NCBI GenBank assembly: GCA_047611425.1
Contig: JBLFWJ010000109.1
Coordinates: 1-11,541, forward strand
Direction of reading: 5' to 3'
Length of the DNA stretch: 11,541 nucleotides
DNA from: JBLFWJ01 sp047611425
GTDB lineage: Bacteria; Bacteroidota; Bacteroidia; UBA10329
Shown here piece after piece: positions 6,680 through 11,541 of the stretch. The notes below the pieces were generated by a model, which saw nothing but the letters and a program-made list of their open reading frames with translations, did not search any database and was not told where the DNA came from. The position numbers and the translations under genes were made by a program. Every line of letters starts with the position of its first letter. The first letter of the stretch is position 1.

Positions 6680-8558
6680 CGATATCGGTCATTCGATTGT
6701 TATACATGCGCTCTGAGTACTGCTGAATGTAGGACTTAAGTAGTAATGATAAAGAATCCGCCTTACCCAATTCTTGAGCAAGAAGATCGTTTTGCATCAG
6801 GCTGTCAATCTTCAAATTATACAAAGAAGTACTTTCTGCTCCATCAAATCTCAAAAGCATATCATCCTGAATTATTTGAAATTGATGTTTGGTAAACGTA
6901 ACAGATAGATTGGGTGCTCTGGTATCGAAAATTGAGCGCCCAAAACTAACGAAGGGCCTTTCAAATCCAAGGAGATGAAGTATGCTTGGCATTATATCTA
7001 CTTGGGCAGATACCTGATTGAATTCACCTCTAAGATCTTTGCCTTTAGGAGAAAAGAAAAGGATTGGTACTGCGAGTTTTCCCGCATAATTCTGATAATA
7101 GCCTCCTTGGGTAAGAGACGTATGATCTGCGGTAATCACGAAAAGCGTGTTATCGTACCAAGGCTGAGATTTTGCATTCTCAAAAAAGAGTCGCAAAGAA
7201 TGGTCGGCATATCCTATGCTCTCGTGTATGTCAAGTTCCCCTTTCGGGAACTTAGCGGTGTATTGTTCGGGTATCGAATAAGGGTGATGTGAAGACAGCG
7301 TAAATATTGTAGAAAGAAATGGTTCACTAAATGTGGAAATCTTATCGGCTGTATAATCCAAAAAGTAATGATCGAATATTCCCCATTGACCATCATAATG
7401 AGCTTGATCCGGATAATCTGCTCGATCATAGTATTCTTCAAATCCCGCTGCACGAGTAAAAGATTCAAATCCCATTGTGCCTTCATTCCCTCCATGAAAA
7501 AATGACGTAGAATACCCAATATCCCGCACTAAATCTGCTATACCATCATGAACATTAGTACCAAATGACGAGGTACCCAATGGTTCATACATCATACTTG
7601 GAAAGGATGACAGGGTGGCTGGTATTCCATCAATTGAGCGATGTCCATTGGCGAAAGCATTTGATAGAATTAATCCTTCATTCACCAGACTATCTATAAA
7701 AGGAGTGTAACCAGATTCTAATTTATTCAAAGATCCGATATACTCTTTACCGAGGCTCTCAACCATTAAAATCACCACATTCTTTCCCTTCCTGGAGCCA
7801 AATACAGAATCTACTGGAAGCGAGACCACTGGATTATAAAGCGCTTTTGCCGCTTCATGATCCATAAAGGATGGCCTGATAAGGGGTTTTTTACCGAGCG
7901 TTTTGATAAAAGTAAACGGTGAATTGAGTACAAGGGTGGAATTGGCCGGATCCCCGATTTTCAGAGAATGATGAATTCCTAAAGGATATTTCTGCACTCC
8001 CCCTCTCATCATTAAAACAACTAATCCAATGATTATTGGGACTAGCGCGAATCTTCCCCAGCTTTTCTTCACTGAACCACCTATCCACGCCTTCTTAATT
8101 ACGACCCAATATGCAAAACCGTTTATAATGCACCATGACAAGACTAAATACCAAAATGAAAAAAGAATCTCGAATCCTATGTGGAATACATCATCACTCA
8201 TGAAGATGAATCTGAAAATGTCAGATGTCATCCGTTTAGCGGTAAACTTGAAAAACTCAGTATCAATGGCATTAGCGAAAGTTGCCAAGCCTAAAATCAG
8301 TAGAAAGGTCCAGTAAAAGGCCTTTGGCCATTTTGACGGACTGATTAACAGCCAAGCCCAAATTGGAATGAATCCGTAGGCAATAGTCACTAGGTCAAAT
8401 CGAACCCCATGCAAAAACGCAAGACCAATATTGTTCCAACCGGTGGGTAAAAATGATTGTGGGTCGTTAACAAAAAAGACCAATCTGCTGGCCGTCAATA
8501 CGACTGCAGCAAGAGCCACAATTTTCAAGAAGCGATTAAGAATGGCAAGATTGCCCAC
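6672..8558 (-). CDS. LTA synthase-like phosphoglycerol/phosphoethanolamine transferase (sulfatase fold)
   Basis: A 628-residue inner-membrane protein with about five N-terminal helices (roughly 11-31, 47-73, 81-99, 127-155, 169-185), a linker, and a periplasmic alkaline-phosphatase/sulfatase-fold domain from about residue 258. Catalytic features: VVILMVESLG (261-270) with probable metal ligand Glu267; GHRSIDGIPATLSS (305-318) with Ser308 as the likely nucleophile (Thr in LtaS); FFHGGNEG (353-360); SSHHPYSIP (422-430); and ITADHT (475-480) with metal ligands Asp478/His479. The enzyme class moves a glycerol-phosphate or ethanolamine-phosphate head group from a phospholipid to an acceptor, leaving diacylglycerol. 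Bacteroidota lack lipoteichoic acid, so the acceptor is unknown. The start is GTG (8558-8556); a TAA at 8579-8577 bounds the frame and there is no ATG before the first helix. The gene lies 34 nt after a lipoprotein gene and overlaps the lipid kinase by 8 nt. Confidence 0.9.
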   Translation of the reverse strand: MGNLAILNRFLKIVALAAVVLTASRLVFFVNDPQSFLPTGWNNIGLAFLHGVRFDLVTIAYGFIPIWAWLLISPSKWPKAFYWTFLLILGLATFANAIDTEFFKFTAKRMTSDIFRFIFMSDDVFHIGFEILFSFWYLVLSWCIINGFAYWVVIKKAWIGGSVKKSWGRFALVPIIIGLVVLMMRGGVQKYPLGIHHSLKIGDPANSTLVLNSPFTFIKTLGKKPLIRPSFMDHEAAKALYNPVVSLPVDSVFGSRKGKNVVILMVESLGKEYIGSLNKLESGYTPFIDSLVNEGLILSNAFANGHRSIDGIPATLSSFPSMMYEPLGTSSFGTNVHDGIADLVRDIGYSTSFFHGGNEGTMGFESFTRAAGFEEYYDRADYPDQAHYDGQWGIFDHYFLDYTADKISTFSEPFLSTIFTLSSHHPYSIPEQYTAKFPKGELDIHESIGYADHSLRLFFENAKSQPWYDNTLFVITADHTSLTQGGYYQNYAGKLAVPILFFSPKGKDLRGEFNQVSAQVDIMPSILHLLGFERPFVSFGRSIFDTRAPNLSVTFTKHQFQIIQDDMLLRFDGAESTSLYNLKIDSLMQNDLLAQELGKADSLSLLLKSYIQQYSERMYNNRMTDIDD

Positions 8559-8571
8559 TAGATACTTTGAA

Positions 8572-8603
8572 GAAAGTTAACGGAGAATCAAATTAGCCAT
8601 CAA
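8572..8603 (-). promoter_or_regulatory. Candidate promoter for the transferase-kinase operon
   Basis: On the minus strand, TTG (8603-8601) is followed after 21 bases by TAACTTTC (8579-8572), one mismatch from the Bacteroidota -7 consensus TAnnTTTG. The box ends 13 bases before the GTG start. It would allow the five-gene run to be expressed separately from the lipoproteins. The match is imperfect and short, so this is a weak call. Confidence 0.3.
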
Positions 8604-9126
8604 TTCGATACATGAAAAGTACGCAATCTTCGTAGGCTGGAAGTGCTGTGTAGAGTATCGTTATATAACCCTCATTATCTATGAATCCTTCTCCGATGAA
8701 ATTCATTGGTATACCCCGAACATCTAATCCTTGAGTTGGAATTCTAATCTCATGCCTACTCACCAAAGCTTTTACAGTAAGACTGTCGGGACCGAATAAT
8801 TTAAGCTCAATATCATCTTCCTGTTCCCGCAATTCATCTTCAATAATAGTTACCAACTGAAGCGTATCGAAATTGAGAGGATCAGATAACTCACCGTTAA
8901 ACGTATCTAGATCACAAACGTGTACAGCTCGGTAGACCCCTAAAAACTTGTCTCTAGCATTGATACAGGTTCCGTTGTCTCTAACAGCATCAGGGTTGTA
9001 GTTATCTGAGTTTCGGTTGGTACAACCAATCTCTTCTTCGCAACCTGTCAATCCTAATCCTACAATCAGAATCAGGACAGAAAAAACTGGTGTCAATATG
9101 GTTACTAAATGGTTTCTATTCTGCAT
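8593..9126 (-). CDS. Small lipoprotein with Cys-bounded loop and beta-rich domain (paralogue 1)
   Basis: A 177-residue predicted lipoprotein. The hydrophobic segment 8-28 ends in lipobox LTGC with acylated Cys29. Six residues later begins the loop Gly34-Cys35...Asp41-Asn42-Tyr43-Asn44...Cys54, then KFLGVY (60-65) and a beta-rich region including HEIRIPTQ (125-132), FIGEGFIDNEGYITILYT (143-160). Two further cysteines, Cys71 and Cys168, flank the beta-rich domain. The sequence after Cys29 is EEE, which resembles the acidic/charged export signal described for surface lipoproteins in Bacteroidota, so surface exposure is possible. It shares its plan with the three upstream genes and lies 28 nt after paralogue 2. 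Function unknown; a calycin-like fold is a guess from the strand pattern and the Gly-x-Tyr start. Confidence 0.85.
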   Translation of the reverse strand: MQNRNHLVTILTPVFSVLILIVGLGLTGCEEEIGCTNRNSDNYNPDAVRDNGTCINARDKFLGVYRAVHVCDLDTFNGELSDPLNFDTLQLVTIIEDELREQEDDIELKLFGPDSLTVKALVSRHEIRIPTQGLDVRGIPMNFIGEGFIDNEGYITILYTALPAYEDCVLFMYRIDG

Positions 9127-9154
9127 GGCAATGGTGTTTTGGCACTGCTAAATG

Positions 9155-9670
9155 CTAGTCTTCAATTTCTTTTAGTGCATAGAAATTAGCCGTCAAGAAG
9201 AAGGTAGTGTCTAAATCGGTGTCATACCATGAACGCACAAAATCCAAAGTAAGGACCCTACCGCTTAGGCTACCCGACCCTTCATATTGAAATGGATCCA
9301 CCCCGCTGATGGTCTGCGTTGGAATCTCAATATCAAATGTATTTACAATATTGCCATCCAACGAATTTGTTGGAAGGTCGAAATTCTCAATAAAAATGAG
9401 AACCTGCAGTGGTTCAGTTGCTGTGGAGTCGGTTATAAATACTCGAATGTCTTCATACTGATTTCCGGCACCATCTTGCCCTTGACCTAGATACTCTCCT
9501 TCAAACTTAGACGTTGTAGGAATGCACGTATCGTCATCCTGACTAGCGCTAGAGTCGAAGTTGTCAGAGTATTGGTCTGTGCACCCTCGCTGTTCATTGC
9601 AACTGGTTCCAAGCGTTACAGTAATTAATACTGCGCCAAGGAACAGTTTGATGAGTCTCATCTTTTCCAT
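9155..9670 (-). CDS. Small lipoprotein with Cys-bounded loop and beta-rich domain (paralogue 2)
   Basis: A 171-residue predicted lipoprotein; signal peptide 1-23 with lipidated Cys24 (LGTSC, a loose lipobox). Met4 is an equally possible start and leaves MRLIKLFLGAVLITVTLGTSC. The loop runs from Gly29-Cys30 to Cys49 with Asp32, Ser35 at the usual Ala position, Asn37-Phe38 and Asp45-Asp46-Asp47. Then KFEGEY (55-60) and a beta-rich part with IEIPTQTISG (114-123), YEGSGSLSGRVLTLDF (129-144). Unlike paralogues 1 and 3 it has no extra cysteine pair around the beta-rich domain. The alternation of short hydrophobic strands with Gly-Ser-Gly turns is typical of small Bacteroidota envelope lipoproteins. 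Function unknown. Confidence 0.84.
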   Translation of the reverse strand: MEKMRLIKLFLGAVLITVTLGTSCNEQRGCTDQYSDNFDSSASQDDDTCIPTTSKFEGEYLGQGQDGAGNQYEDIRVFITDSTATEPLQVLIFIENFDLPTNSLDGNIVNTFDIEIPTQTISGVDPFQYEGSGSLSGRVLTLDFVRSWYDTDLDTTFFLTANFYALKEIED

Positions 9671-9685
9671 TAATGAATTAACTGC

Positions 9686-9693
9686 GAAAGTTA
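9686..9693 (-). promoter_or_regulatory. Possible -7 box upstream of lipoprotein paralogue 2
   Basis: TAACTTTC on the minus strand, one mismatch from TAnnTTTG, ends 15 bases before the ATG at 9670. No correctly spaced TTG is present, so it may be chance. It matches the octamer seen before the transferase gene and, with a final G, before paralogue 4. Confidence 0.22.
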
Positions 9694-9741
9694 TAAAAAA
9701 TTGAGTTTGTGGTACTTAAGGTGCTTAGATTCAAGCAACTT

Positions 9742-10188
9742 TTAGAGTTCCGAACACCATTGAAGGCAATCTTGAAAGACAACTTGGCCACTTGTTTCAT
9801 CTCTAACGTGATATGACATTGATATTCCGCCACCGATACTTGTTCCTGCACCCTCTAGGAAAACGTGATGAGATATTTCAAGTTGCCTTATTACAAGATC
9901 CCCAGCGATAATTTCTGCATCAATTGGTTGTAAAGTATCTGCCAAGCCCTTAATTCGGACCTTATAATCGTCATTCGTCTTTTCCACTTTCATTCTATAG
10001 AAACCGTCAAAGCAGTCGGAATCCACTATGTATTCTCCAACAAATTTGTCACTCACCTTTACACATGAACCATCGTTCAATACTGCATCAGTGTCATAGT
10101 TTTCCGCCCCGAAGTCAGTACAACCTTCTTTTTGAGAACAGGAACCCAGAACTAATGCGATAAAAAGAAAAGGCGGATAGATTTTCAT
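9742..10188 (-). CDS. Small lipoprotein with Cys-bounded loop and beta-rich domain (paralogue 3)
   Basis: Using ATG at 10188-10186 gives 148 residues with signal peptide MKIYPPFLFIALVLGSC and lipidated Cys17. The frame also opens at a GTG at 10239 that overlaps the stop of paralogue 4 by 8 nt. I prefer the ATG because it gives a short charged start like paralogues 2 and 4. The loop runs from Gly22-Cys23 to Cys42 (GAENYDTDAVLNDGSC within), then KFVGEY (48-53). The beta-rich domain contains DLVIRQLEISHHVFLEGAGTS (about 97-117). Cys59 and Cys141 match the extra pair in paralogue 1; Cys145 is unique, four residues from the end. After the lipidated Cys the sequence is SQKE, close to the QK(D/E) export signal reported in Capnocytophaga. 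The product is therefore possibly surface-exposed. Function unknown. Confidence 0.82.
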   Translation of the reverse strand: MKIYPPFLFIALVLGSCSQKEGCTDFGAENYDTDAVLNDGSCVKVSDKFVGEYIVDSDCFDGFYRMKVEKTNDDYKVRIKGLADTLQPIDAEIIAGDLVIRQLEISHHVFLEGAGTSIGGGISMSYHVRDETSGQVVFQDCLQWCSEL

Positions 10189-10231
10189 TACCCGCTTTAA
10201 CGCATTTTTAGACTGTTGGTTACCAAGAATT

Positions 10232-10816
10232 TCAATCACCTATTTTGGTTAGGTAATAATTGAATTCCTGAGGAATGGTCACAACCACTGGCGGGTGGCC
10301 TGTATCAATTTCGTACCATGGGTTTGTGAGTACCAGCCAACTATCAACAGTGTCATTTAGCAGCCAGTATCCTTGCCCAGTATATTGTCTAGGGAATAGT
10401 AGTAGTGTATCAACAAATAGGTCAGGTTCAAACTCTTCATAAGTATGAGAAAACGGAATGTCTTCGTTAATGATTAGGTCCTCTAGCGTGTATTCGTCAG
10501 CGTCCACAGTTCCATGCATCACAACTTGGCCGTTAAGGTTTAATACAAGATCATTGTAATCTGTATTGGCTTGAGAAACCCTACACGTCCCGAAATCGTA
10601 GACCTCGGTTTCAGTCGTATCCCTAACATCAATGTATACTCTAGTATACGTATACTCTCCAATTAGCTTTTCTCGAGCAAGGACGCAAGTACCATCATCC
10701 TTTTCTGCATTGACATTGTAGTTGTCTGCTGTCGGATCCATGCACCCCCTTTCAGGTTGGCATGAGCTACTCATTAGGATAAAAATCAGTGCAATGGGAA
10801 ATAAGTATAATCTCAT
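10232..10816 (-). CDS. Small lipoprotein with Cys-bounded loop (paralogue 4, most divergent)
   Basis: A 194-residue predicted lipoprotein and first gene of the leftward series. Signal peptide MRLYLFPIALIFILMSSSC with lipidated Cys19. The loop runs from Gly24-Cys25 to Cys44 with Asp27, Ala30, Asn32-Tyr33, Ala37 and Asp40-Asp41-Gly42, the best copy of the motif among the four. Then KLIGEY (50-55). The remainder is longer than in the other three and hard to align beyond the first strand: acidic, rich in Asp/Thr/Tyr, with one extra cysteine (Cys78). The C-terminus (about 175-192) alternates hydrophobic and polar residues, as beta strands do. It starts at ATG with a Bacteroidota-type box 22 bases upstream. 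It is divergent from the repeat-bearing lipoprotein at 10924. Function unknown. Confidence 0.84.
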   Translation of the reverse strand: MRLYLFPIALIFILMSSSCQPERGCMDPTADNYNVNAEKDDGTCVLAREKLIGEYTYTRVYIDVRDTTETEVYDFGTCRVSQANTDYNDLVLNLNGQVVMHGTVDADEYTLEDLIINEDIPFSHTYEEFEPDLFVDTLLLFPRQYTGQGYWLLNDTVDSWLVLTNPWYEIDTGHPPVVVTIPQEFNYYLTKIGD

Positions 10817-10838
10817 GTTTGAATCTCTTAGAATCAGT

Positions 10839-10846
10839 CAAAGTTA
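10839..10846 (-). promoter_or_regulatory. Probable -7 promoter box for the lipoprotein array
   Basis: TAACTTTG on the minus strand is a perfect match to the Bacteroidota -7 consensus TAnnTTTG. It ends 22 bases before the ATG of paralogue 4, giving a short leader. The -33 element is weak: a TTA lies 21 bases further upstream instead of TTG. Because the downstream lipoprotein genes are 28-71 bases apart, this could drive the whole array. Confidence 0.45.
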
Positions 10847-10862
10847 ATGAACCCTCTAACTT

Positions 10863-10892
10863 TTGTATAAGGACGAATTAAAATTACTTTAG
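10863..10892 (+). promoter_or_regulatory. Probable promoter of the repeat-bearing lipoprotein
   Basis: TTG (10863-10865) is followed after 19 bases by TACTTTAG (10885-10892), one mismatch from TAnnTTTG and with the usual spacing. The box ends 31 bases before the ATG at 10924, so the expected leader is about 25 bases and AC-rich without a Shine-Dalgarno. Confidence 0.45.
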
Positions 10893-10923
10893 CTGCCTAA
10901 TCCAACAAATAAATTCCCACACC

Positions 10924-11298
10924 ATGAAAAAATTATTTTTCGCTACAACTATTGCCGGCACAGCTTTGCTAATTGCATGCGGACCAAGTGCTGAAGACCA
11001 AGCTAAAGCGCAAGCGAAACAAGATTCAATTGACTCTGCTAAGCAAGCTGCATACGATGATTCTGTTAGCGCTGCTGCTGAAAAAGCTGCTGCTAAAGCT
11101 GCGGCTGCGGCTTATGCTGCAGGTCAAGCTTCTGCAACTGAAACTGAGACAGCTGAAGGCAAAAAAGAAGAAGGCGCTGGCGGCTTCGGAGCTAAGGTTG
11201 AAGAAAAAGAATCCACTAAGGGTAAAGGGTTCGGAGCTAAGGTTGAAGAAAAGGAATCTACTAAAGGAAAAGGATTCGGAGCTAAAGTCAAAAAGTAA
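10924..11298 (+). CDS. Small Ala/Lys/Glu-rich lipoprotein with C-terminal GFGAK repeats
   Basis: A 124-residue predicted lipoprotein. Signal peptide MKKLFFATTIAGTALLIAC with lipidated Cys19 (LIAC). Residues about 22-70 are rich in Ala, Lys, Asp and Gln with no Pro or Gly until 67 and should form a long helix, possibly coiled-coil. Residues 70-86 are an acidic linker. From Phe88 a 15-residue unit, FGAKVEEKESTKGKG, occurs twice in full and a third time cut short as FGAKVKK at the C-terminus. The lipid anchor, long helix and terminal Lys-Lys recall Braun-type lipoproteins that link outer membrane to peptidoglycan, but no homology is claimed. Codon use here is Ala-GCT heavy, which often marks abundant products. 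A good promoter lies upstream and a strong terminator directly after, so it is probably a single-gene transcript. I do not recognise a named family. Confidence 0.85.
   Translation: MKKLFFATTIAGTALLIACGPSAEDQAKAQAKQDSIDSAKQAAYDDSVSAAAEKAAAKAAAAAYAAGQASATETETAEGKKEEGAGGFGAKVEEKESTKGKGFGAKVEEKESTKGKGFGAKVKK
11185..11295 (+). repeat. In-frame 45-bp tandem repeat coding FGAKVEEKESTKGKG
   Basis: Two complete 45-bp units (11185-11229 and 11230-11274) are followed by a partial third (11275-11295). Units one and two differ at five bases, all third codon positions (AAA/AAG, TCC/TCT, AAG/AAA, GGT/GGA, GGG/GGA), so their peptides are identical. The third begins FGAKV and then ends in KK. Confidence 0.92.
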
Positions 11299-11319
11299 TC
11301 TTTCTATTTTAAATGTATT

Positions 11320-11356
11320 AATGAGAGTCGATTTAAAATCGGCTCTCATTTTTTTT
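11320..11356 (+). terminator. Intrinsic terminator after the repeat-bearing lipoprotein
   Basis: AATGAGAG (11320-11327) pairs with CTCTCATT (11343-11350), extended inward by a T-G wobble and CGAT/ATCG around a short AT-rich loop; a run of eight T ends at 11356. It lies 21 bases after the stop codon at 11298, as expected for a Rho-independent terminator of that gene. Confidence 0.9.
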
Positions 11357-11409
11357 AACTCAATTTAAGCTAGCTGAGTCGTCCTAAAATAAGTTGACAG
11401 GTTTTACTG

Positions 11410-11541
11410 TTAATTGTTTTCAGAGCCCTGCCCCTCAAAAGGCAGGGTTTTTTGATGAATAAAGTTAGGTGTTCTCATGTTCAAGCTCAAGTGTGGTCGT
11501 TTTTCATTGTAGGTCTGTATCGATTGTCGTATTAGGATGTC
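11410..11541 (-). CDS. IS3-family transposase OrfB, C-terminal end (partial)
   Basis: On the minus strand a frame is open from the right edge to TAA at 11412-11410, giving the last 43 residues. They include SIQTYNEKRPHLSLNMRTP followed by NFIHQ. The pattern Tyr-Asn-x2-Arg-Pro-His-x-Ser-Leu-x4-Thr-Pro is the usual end of the DDE integrase-core (rve) domain of IS3-family OrfB transposases. The catalytic residues lie upstream and are not in the window, so whether the gene is intact cannot be judged. The stop codon is about 35 bases from the presumed tip of the element, as expected. In the last 20 codons the DNA also forms a hairpin acting on the opposite strand. Confidence 0.88.
   Translation of the reverse strand, partial: DILIRQSIQTYNEKRPHLSLNMRTPNFIHQKTLPFEGQGSENN
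11426..11453 (+). terminator. Inward-facing intrinsic terminator inside the IS end
   Basis: CCCTGCC (11426-11432) and GGCAGGG (11441-11447) form a perfect 7-bp GC-rich stem with an 8-base loop, followed by six T (11448-11453). On the + strand this is a standard terminator that would stop transcripts entering the element from its left flank. On the minus strand the same DNA is transposase coding sequence and lacks a T-run. Confidence 0.7.

Larger units (their letters stand above)
11375..11541 (-). mobile_element. End of an IS3-family insertion sequence (cut by window edge)
   Basis: A transposase C-terminus reads leftward from the right edge and stops at 11410. Just beyond it, from about 11375 (TGAGTCGTCC, followed by AAGTTGACAG), the sequence has the look of an IS3-family terminal inverted repeat: a TGA tip and a GTTGACA-like inner part. 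The exact tip is uncertain because the other end is outside the window. The element sits 18 bases beyond the terminator of the previous gene, a harmless site. The three bases before the tip, AGC, would be the candidate target duplication. Confidence 0.72.

Noticed and set aside
7214..7519. A 101-codon minus-strand frame inside the transferase gene
   Set aside because: It overlaps conserved catalytic sequence of the transferase in another frame and has no recognisable protein features.
9742..10239. Longer version of lipoprotein paralogue 3 from GTG at 10239, overlapping the previous gene by 8 nt
   Set aside because: It adds 17 residues before the hydrophobic segment. The ATG at 10188 gives a signal peptide like those of paralogues 2 and 4. 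The 8-nt overlap resembles the transferase/kinase junction, so the longer form is not excluded.
11185..11295. 45-bp tandem units as a CRISPR-like array
   Set aside because: The units are contiguous with no spacers, in frame, and encode identical peptides.
10973..11368. A 131-codon plus-strand frame and a 107-codon minus-strand frame (11026-11349) over the small lipoprotein
   Set aside because: Both are by-products of the repetitive Ala/Lys-coding DNA; one is almost only Leu/Lys and the other almost only Ser/Phe. The real frame has a signal peptide, lipobox, promoter and terminator.

Overview
The window (about 40% GC by eye) reads as a chromosomal segment of a Bacteroidota bacterium, most likely a marine or aquatic Flavobacteriales. 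The evidence is: a Rho factor with a very long disordered N-terminal insert; a DUF4293 membrane protein divergent from rho; start codons without Shine-Dalgarno sequences; promoter boxes close to the Bacteroidota TAnnTTTG consensus; small lipoproteins with the 'GC-x-D...NY...DDG-x-C' loop common in marine Bacteroidota; and an IS3-type insertion sequence end.

Layout, left to right. 1-179 (-): start of a multi-membrane-span protein running off the left edge. 249-347: a ~99 bp quasi-symmetric palindromic repeat between that gene and rho. 378-2246 (-): rho. 2247-2476: divergent intergenic region. 2477-2944 (+): DUF4293 protein, meeting tail-to-tail, with a 1-base gap, the last gene of a long leftward gene run. 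That run reads from right to left: four tandem paralogous small lipoproteins (10816 down to 8593), an LTA-synthase/phosphoglycerol-transferase-like sulfatase-fold membrane protein (8558-6672), a YegS/DgkB-type diacylglycerol kinase (6679-5783), a YciH/SUI1 factor (5796-5431), TruA (5434-4685) and an ABC exporter (4688-2946). The last five genes all overlap their neighbours (8, 14, 4 and 4 nt), so they look like one translationally coupled operon. Divergent from the lipoproteins, at 10924-11298 (+), is a small Ala/Lys/Glu-rich lipoprotein with C-terminal peptide repeats, followed by a strong intrinsic terminator. From about 11375 to the right edge is the end of an IS3-family element with the last 43 codons of its transposase.

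Functional picture. Rho, TruA and YciH are RNA/translation housekeeping. The transferase and the kinase suggest an envelope-lipid cycle: a phosphoglycerol (or phosphoethanolamine) transferase would release diacylglycerol and the kinase would return it to phosphatidate; the ABC exporter belongs to the lipid/drug flippase class. The lipoproteins are probably displayed on the envelope and have no assigned function. No complete mobile element, CRISPR array, RNA gene or classical defence system is visible. The most unusual features are the lipoprotein paralogue array, the transferase/kinase pairing, two consecutive TTGA start/stop overlaps, the palindromic repeat, and a transcription-blocking hairpin encoded inside the transposase gene. 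No gap between genes exceeds 300 bases.
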